NCBI GenBank assembly: GCA_033398695.1
Contig: JAWKAU010000044.1
Span: 682,001 to 746,000, forward strand
Direction of reading: 5' to 3'
Origin: Orobanche coerulescens
Taxonomy: Eukaryota; Streptophyta; Magnoliopsida; Lamiales; Orobanchaceae
Length of the DNA: 64,000 nucleotides
Below, piece by piece: positions 21,589 to 32,098 of the stretch; position 1 is the stretch's first letter, and every line of letters starts with the position of its first letter. The notes under the pieces were generated by a model that saw only the letters and a program-made list of their open reading frames with translations, did not search any database and was not told the DNA's origin. The position numbers were made by a program, and so were the translations under genes.

Positions 21589-22995
21589 CACCACTTAAAA
21601 TAAGTTTCGACCTCGAAACTTGCAATCCATCATAAAAAGAAACAACCCGTTCGAGCAAAATATCCCGAAATCATCACGACAACGATCAATCATTATCATT
21701 AATGAATAACCAAAACAGTATACTTACAAATGCGCAAAGTCGACGATCTCCTGAGATGCTAGCAAGTAACTTCATTGTAAAGCCTCAATACGCTTACTAT
21801 CACATTTCATGAACCTTAACAAAAATATATCATTTTCGGATGAAATAATCTATCTGTATCAAATCCTGTCTGCCTGATTACACTATCAAGTCCAAATCCT
21901 GTTACAAATCAATAATACACGATAAATCTGTGAAACAACTGTCCAACACAATGGCAACGAATCCCGAAACATCAACACAAAATCTGAACGCTCAGATCAT
22001 CACCAGCAATGATCAACCAATAAATTAACTGAGAATATCATCGACATGATAAACTCTAATACGACCAATCCAAAGGTCAAAACGCAGCCGAGAATATCAT
22101 CAACATGATAAACTCCGATATGACCATCCAGAGGTCAAAATACAATCGAGAATATCATCAACATGATAAACTCCAATATTACCAACGAAGGAGCAACAAC
22201 AATCTAGAATACCCTTACATGGTAAGCTCCAACACGATCAACATAGAACCACAGAAACCGATAAACGAACGAATAAAGTTCTCAAAACGACACACCAATC
22301 ATCTACAGTATATCTCAACAAACATACCCTACTGGTGAACATACTCCTCGGCATACGAATAACCAATCACAACCCGACGAACATATCCAATCATACATGG
22401 AGTGGGAACGACCACTCAATATCCAAAACAACCAGCATGAGGTCACCATCCCCAAATTTACACTTACAAAGAAATCATTCCAAAATCACTATGGTAAACT
22501 CGTACTACTACCATACCAATGGAATCACATAGCACATATGTCCCGGTTTCATAAAACCCATAGTTCCAAAATTACATTCTGTACCCGAACCTACAACACG
22601 CAGCATATTTCTCTTATCCGGTCAATCAACCGATCATCTCTGGATAACCAAACTACCATACTAAAGTTCGAGTCTCTTTCCATCGTTCCATACTGAGGTC
22701 TTATCCAGTTCGTGAGTCACACTTATAATTTCACCATGATATGCACTATGCACAAAATGCGTATGTATATCAATCACATTTTCAAAACCAGTTTGAAATC
22801 ATATAGTCTCGTCAAGAAGACAAATTTTCGAAAGTTCTTTCAAGAATTTCAAAACTCAAAACATAAATTTTCGTAACACCACGAAATCAATTTTCGAAAA
22901 ATTAAATCGGCTCACTGGTGTCAAGTTCTTGATGAAAATTCTTTTCGAATACACATGATTAAATAAAATTATGCAAATGATTGACCACATCCAGG
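21584..22995 (-). mobile_element. LARD-B unit 2, truncated non-coding internal domain
   Basis: Matches 54-1465 nearly base for base, including the terminal hairpin (21602-21610 with 21613-21621) and the 59-bp tandem units. It stops after GATTGACCACATCCA and joins Gyp-C LTR sequence with CCA shared at the junction, which suggests end joining after a deletion. No coding sequence. Confidence 0.9.
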
Positions 22996-23784
22996 CGAGT
23001 CCCTGCCCCAAGATGTGCGTCTGTGACTCGGCCGTGGCCAATTCCTACAGCCCGACGTTAGAAACTCAATAACTTCGTGGATTTATAGTTGAACAACATA
23101 TCTTCGTGTCCTACAAGCCCCAACCGCGGAAAGGAAAGGAGAGAAATGAGAAAAATGGGTGTAAACCCGTCTGATCGATCATATTTATACTGCCCAGCAT
23201 GTTCCGATCACTTACGACCGTAACCGGAAACCTTACAGCCCTAACCGGCCTTCGTCCAGCCCATGCCTGCCGATCACTTACAGCCGTAGCCGATCACATA
23301 CGGCCGTAACCGGCCTTCGTCCAGCCATGCCTGCCGATTACTTACGGCCGTAGCCGATCACTTACGGCCGTAACCGGCCTTCGTCCAGCCATGCCTGCCG
23401 ATCACTTACGGACGTAACTTGGCCAGGCGAGTCCCTACCCCAAGACGTGCGGCCGTGACTCGGCCGTGGCCAATTCTGACAGCCCGGTTAGGCGTTCGAC
23501 AACGTTTCGATCACATTAACGCACCGGTTATGATTCAAAACAATAACAAGCAAATTACGAAACACAACATACCGTTCATAACAGAAAAAAAAATCTCACA
23601 TAATTATAACGACATAAAATCACCAACACCAACCGACAAATATTTCAAGGCAATCGGAATAAAAGTCTCGGGTATTACACTAGACACAAAAATCAGTCAT
23701 CGAGAAAAATAATACCGATACTCGGCAATCGAGAAATATCCAAAAAAAATCAAATTAACCGGAACGAAAATCCCGGGTATTACA
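22996..23784 (-). repeat. Gyp-C 3' LTR remnant, rearranged
   Basis: Matches the end of the 5' LTR (33219-33903), but its first about 60 bp copy a later part of that LTR (near 33541-33603) before jumping back to the 33219 equivalent. It therefore consists of two overlapping LTR pieces. It holds TTACGGCCGTAA-type boxes (23212-23417) beside a TATA box (23192-23199, minus strand TATAAATA). Confidence 0.8.
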
Positions 23785-23820
23785 TTCTCCCCCACTAAAA
23801 ATAAGTTTCGTCTCGAAACT
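23785..23820 (-). other. Gyp-C polypurine tract and terminal hairpin
   Basis: On the minus strand AGTTTCG (paired 23804-23810 with 23814-23820) is followed by TTTTTAGTGGGGGAGAA and the LTR start TGTAATACCC. Confidence 0.8.
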
Positions 23821-23882
23821 CAAAACAAAGACATCACAGTGCTAGCAAAGCGCCACGGTCAAACATACAAATATCAACTCTT

Positions 23883-24050
23883 GACCCCGTGATCTCCTGT
23901 CACGTGTCTCCGTAGGTTCAACAACCCTCACGGATTGAGCTAAACAACAATCACAATAAACATGCTCGTGACCTCGTGATCTCCTGTCACGTGTCTCCGT
24001 AGGTTCAACAACCCACACGGATTGAGCTAAAACAACCATCACAACAATCC
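23883..24050 (-). repeat. 87-bp tandem duplication
   Basis: Two copies, starting at 23883 and 23970, of a unit containing GTGATCTCCTGTCACGTG (itself near-palindromic) and CGTAGGTTCAACAACCC. Located where pol should be; 87 is a multiple of three, but no protein family is recognisable. Confidence 0.75.
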
Positions 24051-24212
24051 ATGCGGAAATATTCAAACCATAATATCAGATATCAAGTATCATACATCAA
24101 ACATCACATATCAAGTCTACACGCAAGATAAAATCCACAAGACCAACATAAAAATACTATCACTGGGCACCGCTGGGGCCTTCACAAGTAGGAACGGAAT
24201 TTCGGTTCCCTA

Positions 24213-24584
24213 TCATCTTAGCAACAACCTCGCAGTTTGGTCTCGATGCCCTTTGTATCCACAACTATAACAAGTTACCGGCGGTTTCTTACAACTCGCA
24301 CGCTCGTGGCCTAGTACATTACAGTTGAAATATCTTGGAACACTGCTTGAAATCAAAGATGCCGATCGGGGTCTTTTAGATTCTCTAGCTAACTGAGAAG
24401 GTCCCATATTCATCTGATATGAGGCTTGAGATTTTAAAATCCCAATTTCCTTACTTCCCGAGGCATCATCAGAAATCCTCTGTTTCTTCGCTACAGATAC
24501 CGACTCGGTAGACAATACAGCCATTTCAAATGCTAAAGCTCGGTCTTGATAATCCTTCAACGTGGTACACATAAAATGAGCCAT
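24213..24584 (-). pseudogene. Gyp-C gag C-terminal part
   Basis: Reads TLKDYQDRALAFEMAV of the capsid end, a basic linker, a degenerate first knuckle (YFNCNVLGHERASC, where the first Cys is Tyr) and the start of a second (CYSCGYKGHRDQ, last Cys lost). It then ends; no protease follows. Confidence 0.8.
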
Positions 24585-24919
24585 ACACTGCCGACATGAA
24601 GTTTCATACGCATATCAAAATATTGAACCTTATCTGCTCCACTTTTCACTTGATCTCGAACATAACATAACTGCCGAATATATTCGACTATTGCCTGAGA
24701 TATCGACACATCTTGAGGCGTAGTCGAGAAGAACTCGACGACCCTAAGCTCTTTAACAGGCGGCAGACAATACTCGGACTCCATGGTAGTCTTGAATTTA
24801 GCCCAAGTAGCTACACGATCACTAGGCGCTACAGTCTCCCACCAGTCTGCAGCTTCCTTATCGAGCAGATATTGAGTAATGGATACTCTCCTATTATCCA
24901 CACAAGCTACAAACATCAA
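24557..24919 (-). pseudogene. Gyp-C gag capsid part
   Basis: Contains RRVSITQYLLDKEAADWWET, EYCLPPVKELRVVEFF, SISQAIVEYIRQLCYVRDQV and YFDMRMKLHVG, the conserved capsid blocks. Frameshifted at its end into the 24213-24584 frame; the segment joining it to the N-terminus (24920-24991) is too decayed to read. Confidence 0.8.
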
Positions 24920-24991
24920 ACGTTATGTCCAACTAGAAGAGCCAGTTCTCCCAACCTAACGAGTCCGAAGAACCTACAAAGTGCATTCTCA

Positions 24992-25270
24992 TCACATCTC
25001 ATAACCATTTACTAGCTCCGTTATCCCTTCTGGGTTCTCCTCCCAGTGCACGAACTGATTCATCTGTGCTAACTGGTCAACCACTTGACGGAAGACGGTG
25101 GCGGTACCAACGTCAACACTACCTCTTGCTGATTGCCCCTGATCACGTGACTGGTCATCTCGACCATCTGTACTGAGCTGATCGGCACTCGATGACGAGT
25201 GAGTCGCCCTCTCATGCTCCTGATTACGACCACTACCACGACCACATCCTCGGCCTAGACCTCTCGGCAT
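24992..25270 (-). pseudogene. Gyp-C gag N-terminus
   Basis: Start taken at 25270 (MPRGLGRGCGRG), because it matches the basic gag start of the other elements and lies one base after the acceptor CAG (25272-25274). It continues through an acidic/serine-rich stretch and VFRQVVDQLAQMNQF before losing homology. Confidence 0.75.
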
Positions 25271-25271
25271 A

Positions 25272-27055
25272 CTGAATGGACAACCATTCAGAATAACACA
25301 ACAGAACAAACATCACAGAATCAACATAGGACAACAAACAACAGCCCAATAAATTATTCACTCTGAGTTATTACATGAATATACGAACCAACATTGCAAC
25401 AATAGGACTTAATTCTATAAATAATCCATATGTCCCCATAAACAGAAATGTGTGACATTTATCAAAACAAACACTGTCAAAATCATATCCATATCATTGG
25501 GGCCAAACATTCGTAGCATTTATTTTAAAATAAAATTCTCCGAGGCATTCGTTCTAATGATATTATTTTTAAAACTCTTGAGTTTGAAAGATTTTGCCAA
25601 AATAAAATTTTAAAAAAATGCTTTTAATACCTCAGTCGTTTAATCAAAACCATGATTCCAATATCATACTCGTTTCTTTTTGAAGTTACTCGCAAAACAA
25701 CGTTTCGAAATATCATATTTATTCGATAACCGATATCGTCAAATGACTTACAGGGTAACCACATGTTACCATGCCACAACGTCACGAATAACAACACACA
25801 TGTTAATCCGTGGCCATTCCTCTTAGCATCGACCCCCAGAGGTTTCGCCAAACCATCCCCGGGTGGAAAACAGCCTATACTAGCACTAATCATTACCACA
25901 TATCAACTATCCCTTCAGGATAACATCACAGAATGATACAATTAAAACAAACCTTGCAGTCACAACACCTAAGTGTGCACCCAAAATTCGCTAACAAGAA
26001 AGGTAGCAATTAATAACACGTCAATAATATCCATGGAATCAAACAATCGACAAAGAGCACAGATATCACTGTAATAACCAAATTACTGTCGTGACAATCA
26101 CAAGCTTACGGCCGTAATAACATGCAGTTTACGGCCGTAACAACTAGGAGCTTACGGTCGTAACACCTAAGAATTTACAGACTTAATAGTAAACATCTTA
26201 CGGCCACAAGCTAGTTACAAGACAACAGAATTGTCTCAGCAACCCCGAAATGACTCCGAAGGTTAATGTTCGACTCCTAACAATATATCCCAGCATTTAG
26301 AAACATTACAAAATTCCCCGACGAGCATACCGACTTAACAAACTTGTCGCAACGACTTAGCCCCAACACGAACACATAACGTTTTAACTTCCGAAAATCA
26401 AAGTCGTTTTGAAAGTTAAAAATTTTCCAAAATCCTTTCGATCTTATCCAAAAATGATGGTAACAGTTTGCAATGTCCGAAGTATTTTAAAATACACTTT
26501 TTTGATACCGTCCGAAGGATTCATTTGAAAATACATGACTTGATCGTCAAAGTTCAACCGATTTCAAAATTCATGCAAAATCGTTGTTTATCCGGGCCAT
26601 CGAAATATTTTCAAAAATTGATTCTTTTACAAACATACTCAAGCTCATAAAATCTTTTTAGAGAATCGTTTTAAACCTTCACGCAGCGGACGTAATTAAA
26701 CTAATCAAACTTGAAACCACGTGCCAAATCGGCAAACGAGATTACAATTTTAATCAAATACGATTCGTGAACACCAAGTTCAAACATACGTCAAAACCAT
26801 CCATATGAGTTCCTCACGAACTCTGTCGTCGATACAACCTCGGGATCACACTAAAGTTCACAGTTTTTCACACCGCAGTGCACCCCTCGGTGTCCAACCA
26901 TCAATATATTCGACTCAACACACAAAGCGCATACCACGAATATCAAATATGGATTCCATTTCACAACACCATGCAAACAAAAATTATGCACCACAATTAT
27001 CGCATATAAATGAAATCACGAAACATCGATACCTCACATAAAAGAGGAGACTTAC
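25272..27055 (-). other. Enlarged leader or intron of Gyp-C with LTR-like insert
   Basis: The donor GTGGAC/GTAAGTCTCC (27055) and acceptor CATTCAG/TATG (25272) match the short leader introns of Gyp-A and Gyp-D, but here they are 1784 bp apart. The extra sequence carries hallmarks of a decayed LTR: a module near 25825-25870 (GACCCCCAGAGG, CCATCCCCGGGTGGAAAA) like that of Gyp-D, and TTACGGCCGTAA boxes (26106-26217). No gene seen in it. Confidence 0.5.
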
Positions 27056-27218
27056 GTCCACAGGCCGCACAGACATGACGATCGCCCACGATACTAATAT
27101 CGCCCGATAATATATATGACACGTTGTGACCACGCACAACTCAACTTATCACCCGACAACTCGAATGACATGACATCATATTACTCGACAAACCACGACT
27201 CGACTTGACCCGACAGCC

Positions 27219-27248
27219 TAGGTTTCCACAACCTAAGCTCCGATACCA
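27219..27248 (-). other. Gyp-C primer binding site and flanking hairpin
   Basis: The minus strand of 27237-27248 is TGGTATCGGAGC. TAGGTT (27219-27224) pairs with AACCTA (27230-27235), loop TCCAC. Confidence 0.8.
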
Positions 27249-27252
27249 TAAC

Positions 27253-27518
27253 TGTAACACCCCCAGACCATATGGGAATATTACATGCCGTAGACCCTCT
27301 CCACGAGGACCTACCAGGCTAAACAACACAAAAACACCAAACTTGACCGACCGAAGACAATGACTACAATAATACAGACCATTAAGGTCAATTACAATAC
27401 AACCACACGGACCAATGAGGTCATACGACCAGTGCAAACGAGACAAAATACAATCCTTTTCAATAATTACCCACGCAGGGGTAAAGGTACACAACAGCGG
27501 AAGTCAGACCATAACTTG
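27253..27518 (-). repeat. Gyp-C 5' LTR, part left of TRG-1
   Basis: Begins TGTAACACCCCCAGACC; interrupted after 266 bp by TRG-1. The last five bases, ACTTG, are the target site duplicated at 31641-31645. Confidence 0.85.
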
Positions 27519-27652
27519 TGTTGGAATATTTTATTCCATACATTCATTAATAGAATTTTGATGATTAAAGTTGCTAAACAAAGCAAAACAACAAAGAGGC
27601 GAAGCAAAGCATCAAAGAAGACAAAGTCGCAAAAAGCTGAAAATGTTCATGA

Positions 27653-27967
27653 TTAACATACGTAATATGGTATATATAACGTACGTAAGACTTCAAGCTT
27701 AACGTACGTAAGAGAGAATGATTAACGTACGTAATAGTGTGTTTGCGAATTCAAACAAGAAGAATGTTGGAGATGACGTCATGGCGTAGGTCAGCATGCA
27801 ATGGACATATTGACTATGATAACGTACGTAATGTAAGATTGGCTAACCTACGTAATGTTCAAGACAGAAGCCACTGGACTGATTTGCATGAAACGTAGTG
27901 TACTATAGAGGTTTAACATATGTAAGAAGGCTAGCGTACGTAATGGAGGAGTGATAGCGTACGTAAT
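27653..27967 (+). repeat. Palindromic box array, TRG-1 5' LTR
   Basis: Nine or so boxes of TTAACGTACGTAA type with point variants (ACATACGTAA, ACCTACGTAA, GCGTACGTAA), 20-80 bp apart, ending about 40 bp before the TATA position. Confidence 0.88.
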
Positions 27968-28250
27968 GAAGGCACAGGAGGCTAACGGCTAGTTGGAAGA
28001 GAAATGCCTACGAATACCACTTATAATGGTATTCATCCTACAACAACGCAAAGCAAACAACTCATTGTTCAGATATTCATATTAATATTATTGTTGTTTT
28101 AATTGTGCTCATATTGATAGTTTAAGTGTTTATACATTCAACACATACACGAGAGGTAAAAGAAAAGATACGATTAGATTCGGTGTTATTAGGATCAAGG
28201 ATCCAGCATTGTTAGAATCGCAATCGCTATCTTAGTGAGGTTTATCGAGT

Positions 28251-28440
28251 ACCGATAGAAAGCTAGAGTGGTTGATTCCTTGTCCAATAGAAAAGGAAAA
28301 CGGTTTAACTTGGATCGACGAAAAGACAAGTAAGCGAACGGTTTAGTCGGACCGATAGAAAACGAGCTTGTAACGGTAATCCCTCGACCGATAGAAGAGA
28401 GATGCAGAAGTTTATATCTTAAGCCTATAGAAAAAGATAA
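28251..28440 (+). repeat. CCGATAGAA repeats in TRG-1 R/U5
   Basis: ACCGATAGAA at 28251, 28351 and 28387, with variants CCAATAGAAAA (28283), GATCGACGAAAA (28313) and CCTATAGAAAA (28423). Also present in the 3' LTR and in TRG-2. Confidence 0.8.
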
Positions 28441-28558
28441 CGAGAGAGGACGTAGGCACGTTTGGCCGAACCTCTATAAATCCGTGTGTCGTTTTTTTTC
28501 AGCACTTTATATTTTCGCTTCCGCACAACGACGCTAATACCAAAATTGCTCCAACAAT

Positions 28559-28570
28559 AGGTATCGGAGC
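28559..28570 (+). other. TRG-1 primer binding site
   Basis: AGGTATCGGAGC two bases after the LTR; TRG-2 has TGGTATCGGAGC at the same place. tRNA-Met type. Confidence 0.75.
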
Positions 28571-28613
28571 GGTACCTTCAATATGCGGCTTAACATCCGA
28601 GGAGTCGATCCAA

Positions 28614-29621
28614 ATGGCATTTCAATATGCTCCAGTCGAAGTCCTTGATCTTAACCGACCACCATTTTTTGATGGCTCAAACTTCATGATGTGGAAGAAA
28701 AAGATGTCAATATTCATCCGAGCATATGACATCGAGCTATGGAAAGTGATTTGTCTTGGTCCAAAAATTCCTCTCAAATCCGACGGTACGCTTAAATCTT
28801 TCGAAGAATATGATGACGCGGATTGGAAAAATGATCATTATAATTGTAAGGCAACTAAACTCCTATATTGTGCCTCAAATCCGAAAGAACACAACCGGAT
28901 ATCATCGTGTGATAGTGCCAAAGAAATTTGGAAAATGCTTGAGGTAACACACGAAGGAACGTCTCAAGTCAAGGAGACGAAGATAAACATGCTCCTTCAA
29001 GATTACGAGTTATTCCAAATGAAGGACGACGAATCCATCACCATAATGCTCGACCGATTCTCGGTCATCACAAATGGATTAGCATGTTTCGGGAAACCAC
29101 TTTCGAGTAGTGAGAAAGTAAAGAAAATTCTCCGATCACTACCTCGAGAATGGGACGGTACGGTAACGGCTATAATGGAGTCTAAAGATTTAAATAATCT
29201 AGATTTTAGTGCTCTCGTTGGTTCACTTATAAATTACGAGATTGTCCTAAAATCTCGGAATGCTAAACCGAAGCCGAAGGAAAGATCAATAGCCTTGAAG
29301 GCTAAGATGTCAAAAAGAGAAGGAATCCCGGTTGATGAAAGCGATGAAGAATCGGCATATTATGCCAAGAATATTAATAAGTTCCAAACCTTATTAAACC
29401 GTAGAAAGAAATACATCTCGGGCGAATCTAAGAAATTCGACAACAATTGTCGATTATGTGGAAAGCCAGGCCACTTTGCAAAGAATTGCCGAGCTAAAAC
29501 CAAGAAGGAGGTTCTCATTGCAACATGGAGCGATGAAGACGAAGATGATGATTTTATCAATCAAAATAATCTCGCTCTCATGGCACGAAGTTCATTCGAT
29601 GATAGAGACGTCGAAAGCTAG
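28614..29621 (+). CDS. TRG-1 gag (Copia/Sirevirus type)
   Basis: 335 residues, starting at the first ATG after the primer site (MAFQYAPVEVLDLNRPPFF), matched by TRG-2. The N-terminus has the Copia-gag FDGSNFMMWKKKM motif (about 19-31). The UBN2-like capsid region runs to about 210 (KEIWKMLEVTHEG, KINMLLQDYELF, SLPREWD). One intact CCHC knuckle follows, CRLCGKPGHFAKNC (about 279-292), and an acidic tail. It would bind and package element RNA in cytoplasmic particles. The TAG at 29619-29621 stands where TRG-2 has CAA (Gln), so the protein originally continued into 29622-30151. Confidence 0.9.
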   Translation: MAFQYAPVEVLDLNRPPFFDGSNFMMWKKKMSIFIRAYDIELWKVICLGPKIPLKSDGTLKSFEEYDDADWKNDHYNCKATKLLYCASNPKEHNRISSCDSAKEIWKMLEVTHEGTSQVKETKINMLLQDYELFQMKDDESITIMLDRFSVITNGLACFGKPLSSSEKVKKILRSLPREWDGTVTAIMESKDLNNLDFSALVGSLINYEIVLKSRNAKPKPKERSIALKAKMSKREGIPVDESDEESAYYAKNINKFQTLLNRRKKYISGESKKFDNNCRLCGKPGHFAKNCRAKTKKEVLIATWSDEDEDDDFINQNNLALMARSSFDDRDVES

Positions 29622-30151
29622 GTTAGTACATCATCTCACTATGAATTATTTGAAGCATTTGAATTACTGCATACCGATTTTCAAAATACTTTATCCGAAA
29701 TTAAATCCCTTAAATCTAAAAATAAATCATTGGAAATTGAAATTCCAAAATTCTTGAAAAGGGAAAATTTGTCGAGACCGATCATTCTAAATGCGTTGAA
29801 AATGAAAATATTTTGAAGGATGATCTTTTAAAAGTTCAAGATGAACTTAAAGCTTTAACGAAGAAATTTTCTTGCGGAAATGATAAATTTGAACAAATGC
29901 TTTGTGTTAAAAAATATACCTTAAATAAACAGGGGTTAGGATTCAAACCACGTTCTAAAAACGAATCCGTAAATTTTAAAATACCCCATTGTGAAAAATA
30001 TTTAAAAATTGGGCACCATATTTCGAATTGTAAAAGCCCACGCCAGACGATTAAAATCAAAAAGATTTGGATTACAAAAGGAACCGTTATTCCTAACATT
30101 GTCCATATTTCAAAACAAAAATCAACTCTCGGTTGGATCCCCAAGAATTGA
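29622..30151 (+). pseudogene. TRG-1 gag C-terminal extension
   Basis: Continues gag after the stop at 29619: SSHYELFEAFELLHTDFQNT and a Lys/Glu-rich coiled-coil-like stretch. After a frameshift near 29755 it resumes at 29813 (DDLLKVQDELKALTKKFSCG, the Sirevirus-type KYTLNKQGLGFKPRSKN block). The second knuckle is damaged here (first Cys pair broken, CEKY) but intact in TRG-2 (CEKCLKIGHHISNC). It ends KKIWITKG...GWIPKN and stop, just where a Sirevirus would go on to protease. No pol remnants follow. Confidence 0.85.
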
Positions 30152-30175
30152 TTTTTATCAAATTGGTATTATACT

Positions 30176-30573
30176 CAGGGGGAGCATTTTTTTATATACA
30201 GATATTTTTGTCAGGGGGAGTCATACCCTTTCATGCATTTTTTATACATCAATTGGTATTTATTATTCGTATTGTTTATACTTTTTGCTGAATACAAAAA
30301 GGGGGAGAAAAGAGTTGAATGAGATAAAAAGCGTCATGGAGAAATGACGAGAAAAATAAAATACCAAAAGGGGGAGAAATGAAAAAGATGAAAAAGTCGA
30401 AAAATCAAAAATGACAACAAAGAAGTCGAAAAGATTAAAAAGAAAAGATGGGAGAACTAACGAAACGATCAAAGCCGAAAACTTTGATTCGTAGAAATAT
30501 ACATATACTTTATTTTTGCAGGTTTAATCCCATTCAAAGTGTGTTGTTTTGTAATCATCAAAAAGGGGGAGAT
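30176..30573 (+). other. Cluster of polypurine tracts, TRG-1
   Basis: GGGGGAG-type tracts at about 30176, 30213, 30295, 30366 and the terminal one at 30560-30573 (AAAAAGGGGGAGAT) directly before the 3' LTR. Multiple polypurine tracts are a published Sirevirus hallmark. Otherwise A-rich and non-coding. Confidence 0.85.
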
Positions 30574-31640
30574 TGTTGGAATATTTTATTCCATGCATTC
30601 ATTAATAGAATTTTGATGATTAAAGTTGCTAAACAAAGCAAAACAACAAAGAGGCGAAGCAAAGCATCGAAGAAGACAAAGTCGCAAAAAGCTGGAAATG
30701 TTCATGATTAACATACGTAATGTGGCATATATAACGTACGTAAGACTTCAAGCTTAACGTACGTAAGACTTCAAGCTTAACGTACGTAAGAGAGAATGAT
30801 TAACATACGTAATGGTGTGTTTGCGAATTCAAACAAGAAGAACGTTGGAGATGACGTCATGGCGTAGGTCAGCATGCAACGGACATATTGACAATGATAA
30901 TGTACGTAATGTAAGATTGGCTAACATACGTAATGTTCAAGACAGAGGCCACTGGACTGATTTGCATGAAGCGTAGCGTACATAACCTATAGAGGTTAAC
31001 GTACGTAAGAAGGCTAGCGTACGTAATGGAGGAGTGATAGCGTACGTAATGAAGGTACAGGAGGATAACGGCTAGTTGGAAGAGAAATGCCTATAAATAC
31101 CACTTCTAATGGTATTCATCCTACAACAACGCAAAGCAAACAACTCATTGTTCAGATATTCAAATTGATATTATTGTTGTTGTAATTGTGCTCATATTGA
31201 TAGTTTGAGTGTTTATACATTCAACACATACACGAGAGGTAAAAGAAAAGATACGATTGAATTTGGTGTTATTAGGATCAAGGATCCGGCATTGTTAGAA
31301 TCGCAATCGCTATCTTAGTGAGGTTTATCCAGTATCGATAGAAATCTAGAGTGGTTGATTCCTTGTCCAATAGAAAAGGAAAACGGTTTAACTTGGACCG
31401 ACAAAAAGACAAGTAAGCGGACAATTTACTCGGACCGATAGAAGACGAGCTTGTAACGGTAATCCCTCGACCGATAGAAGAGAGGTGCAGAAGTTTATAT
31501 CTTAAGTCTATAGAAAAAGATAACGATAGAGGACGTAGGGACATTTGGCCGAACCTCTATAAATCCGTGTGTCGTTTTTATTTCAGCACTTTATATTTTC
31601 GCTTCCGCACAACGGCGCTAATACCGAAATTGCTCCAACA
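30574..31640 (+). repeat. TRG-1 3' LTR
   Basis: 1067 bp, TGTTGGAATA to TCCAACA. Palindromic boxes 30708-31050, one more than in the 5' LTR through a 25-bp local duplication; intact TATA (CTATAAATAC, 31091-31100); CCGATAGAA repeats near 31430-31520. Confidence 0.92.
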
Positions 31641-31769
31641 ACTTGGTCGACATAACATAATCCGACCAAACTCTCAACTCTTGATTAGTATCGTAGCTTG
31701 TCACTTCCTGCGCCAATCCTGCGACTGCTCCCTCGAACCAGCAAATACCTGGACGCAAAACAGACATCC

Positions 31770-31813
31770 ACCCCCGATTACTCGGGGGTTAGTAAAACTC
31801 CATTATTTTACTA
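31770..31813 (-). promoter_or_regulatory. Twin hairpin (Gyp-C)
   Basis: ACCCCCGA (31770-31777) pairs with TCGGGGGT (31782-31789), then TAGTAAAA (31790-31797) pairs with TTTTACTA (31806-31813). Both stems are perfect 8-bp and differ from Gyp-A and Gyp-D by matched changes; GTGCAAGTATAA follows. Confidence 0.65.
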
Positions 31814-32098
31814 GTGCAAGTATAATAGCATACGAAATGTATCAATCAGAAGGCAATCACGAATCAGATAACACAATCAGTTGTCAAAATGTTCCCGAGA
31901 GGTTTTATTAGTTTTAAGAATTAAAACTCGGCATCTTGGGAGTTTTTCGAACATAATTTCTTTTGGACCTCGAGTCCCAATTTACAAAACCTTTTTCGAA
32001 AATCATCAAGGCCTCAGCCCGGTTCTTGTTTCAAAACATATTAGTGAAATATCATCACGTGTCCGGGATTTCAACATCAAAATATTATCCACACAATC

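Larger units (their letters stand above)
27519..28556 (+). repeat. TRG-1 5' LTR
   Basis: 1038 bp. Palindrome array 27653-27967, then a damaged TATA region (CCTACGAATACC near 28008-28019, where the 3' LTR has CCTATAAATACC), then CCGATAGAA repeats (28251-28440). Confidence 0.92.
27519..31640 (+). mobile_element. TRG-1: Sirevirus-like Copia element carrying gag only
   Basis: 4.1 kb between ACTTG duplications (27514-27518 and 31641-31645). LTRs of 1038 and 1067 bp (TGTTGGAATA...CCAACA), primer site, one gag-like coding region, a 400-bp tail with several polypurine tracts, 3' LTR. No protease, integrase or reverse transcriptase. This fits the described class of terminal-repeat retrotransposons with a GAG domain (TR-GAG). 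Gag, the coiled second segment and the multiple polypurine tracts point to the Sirevirus (SIRE/Maximus) lineage. Confidence 0.92.

Noticed and set aside
23883..24050. Tandem duplication as a small repeat protein
   Set aside because: The frame has no homologue, lies in the pol deletion scar of Gyp-C and is better explained as a simple duplication.
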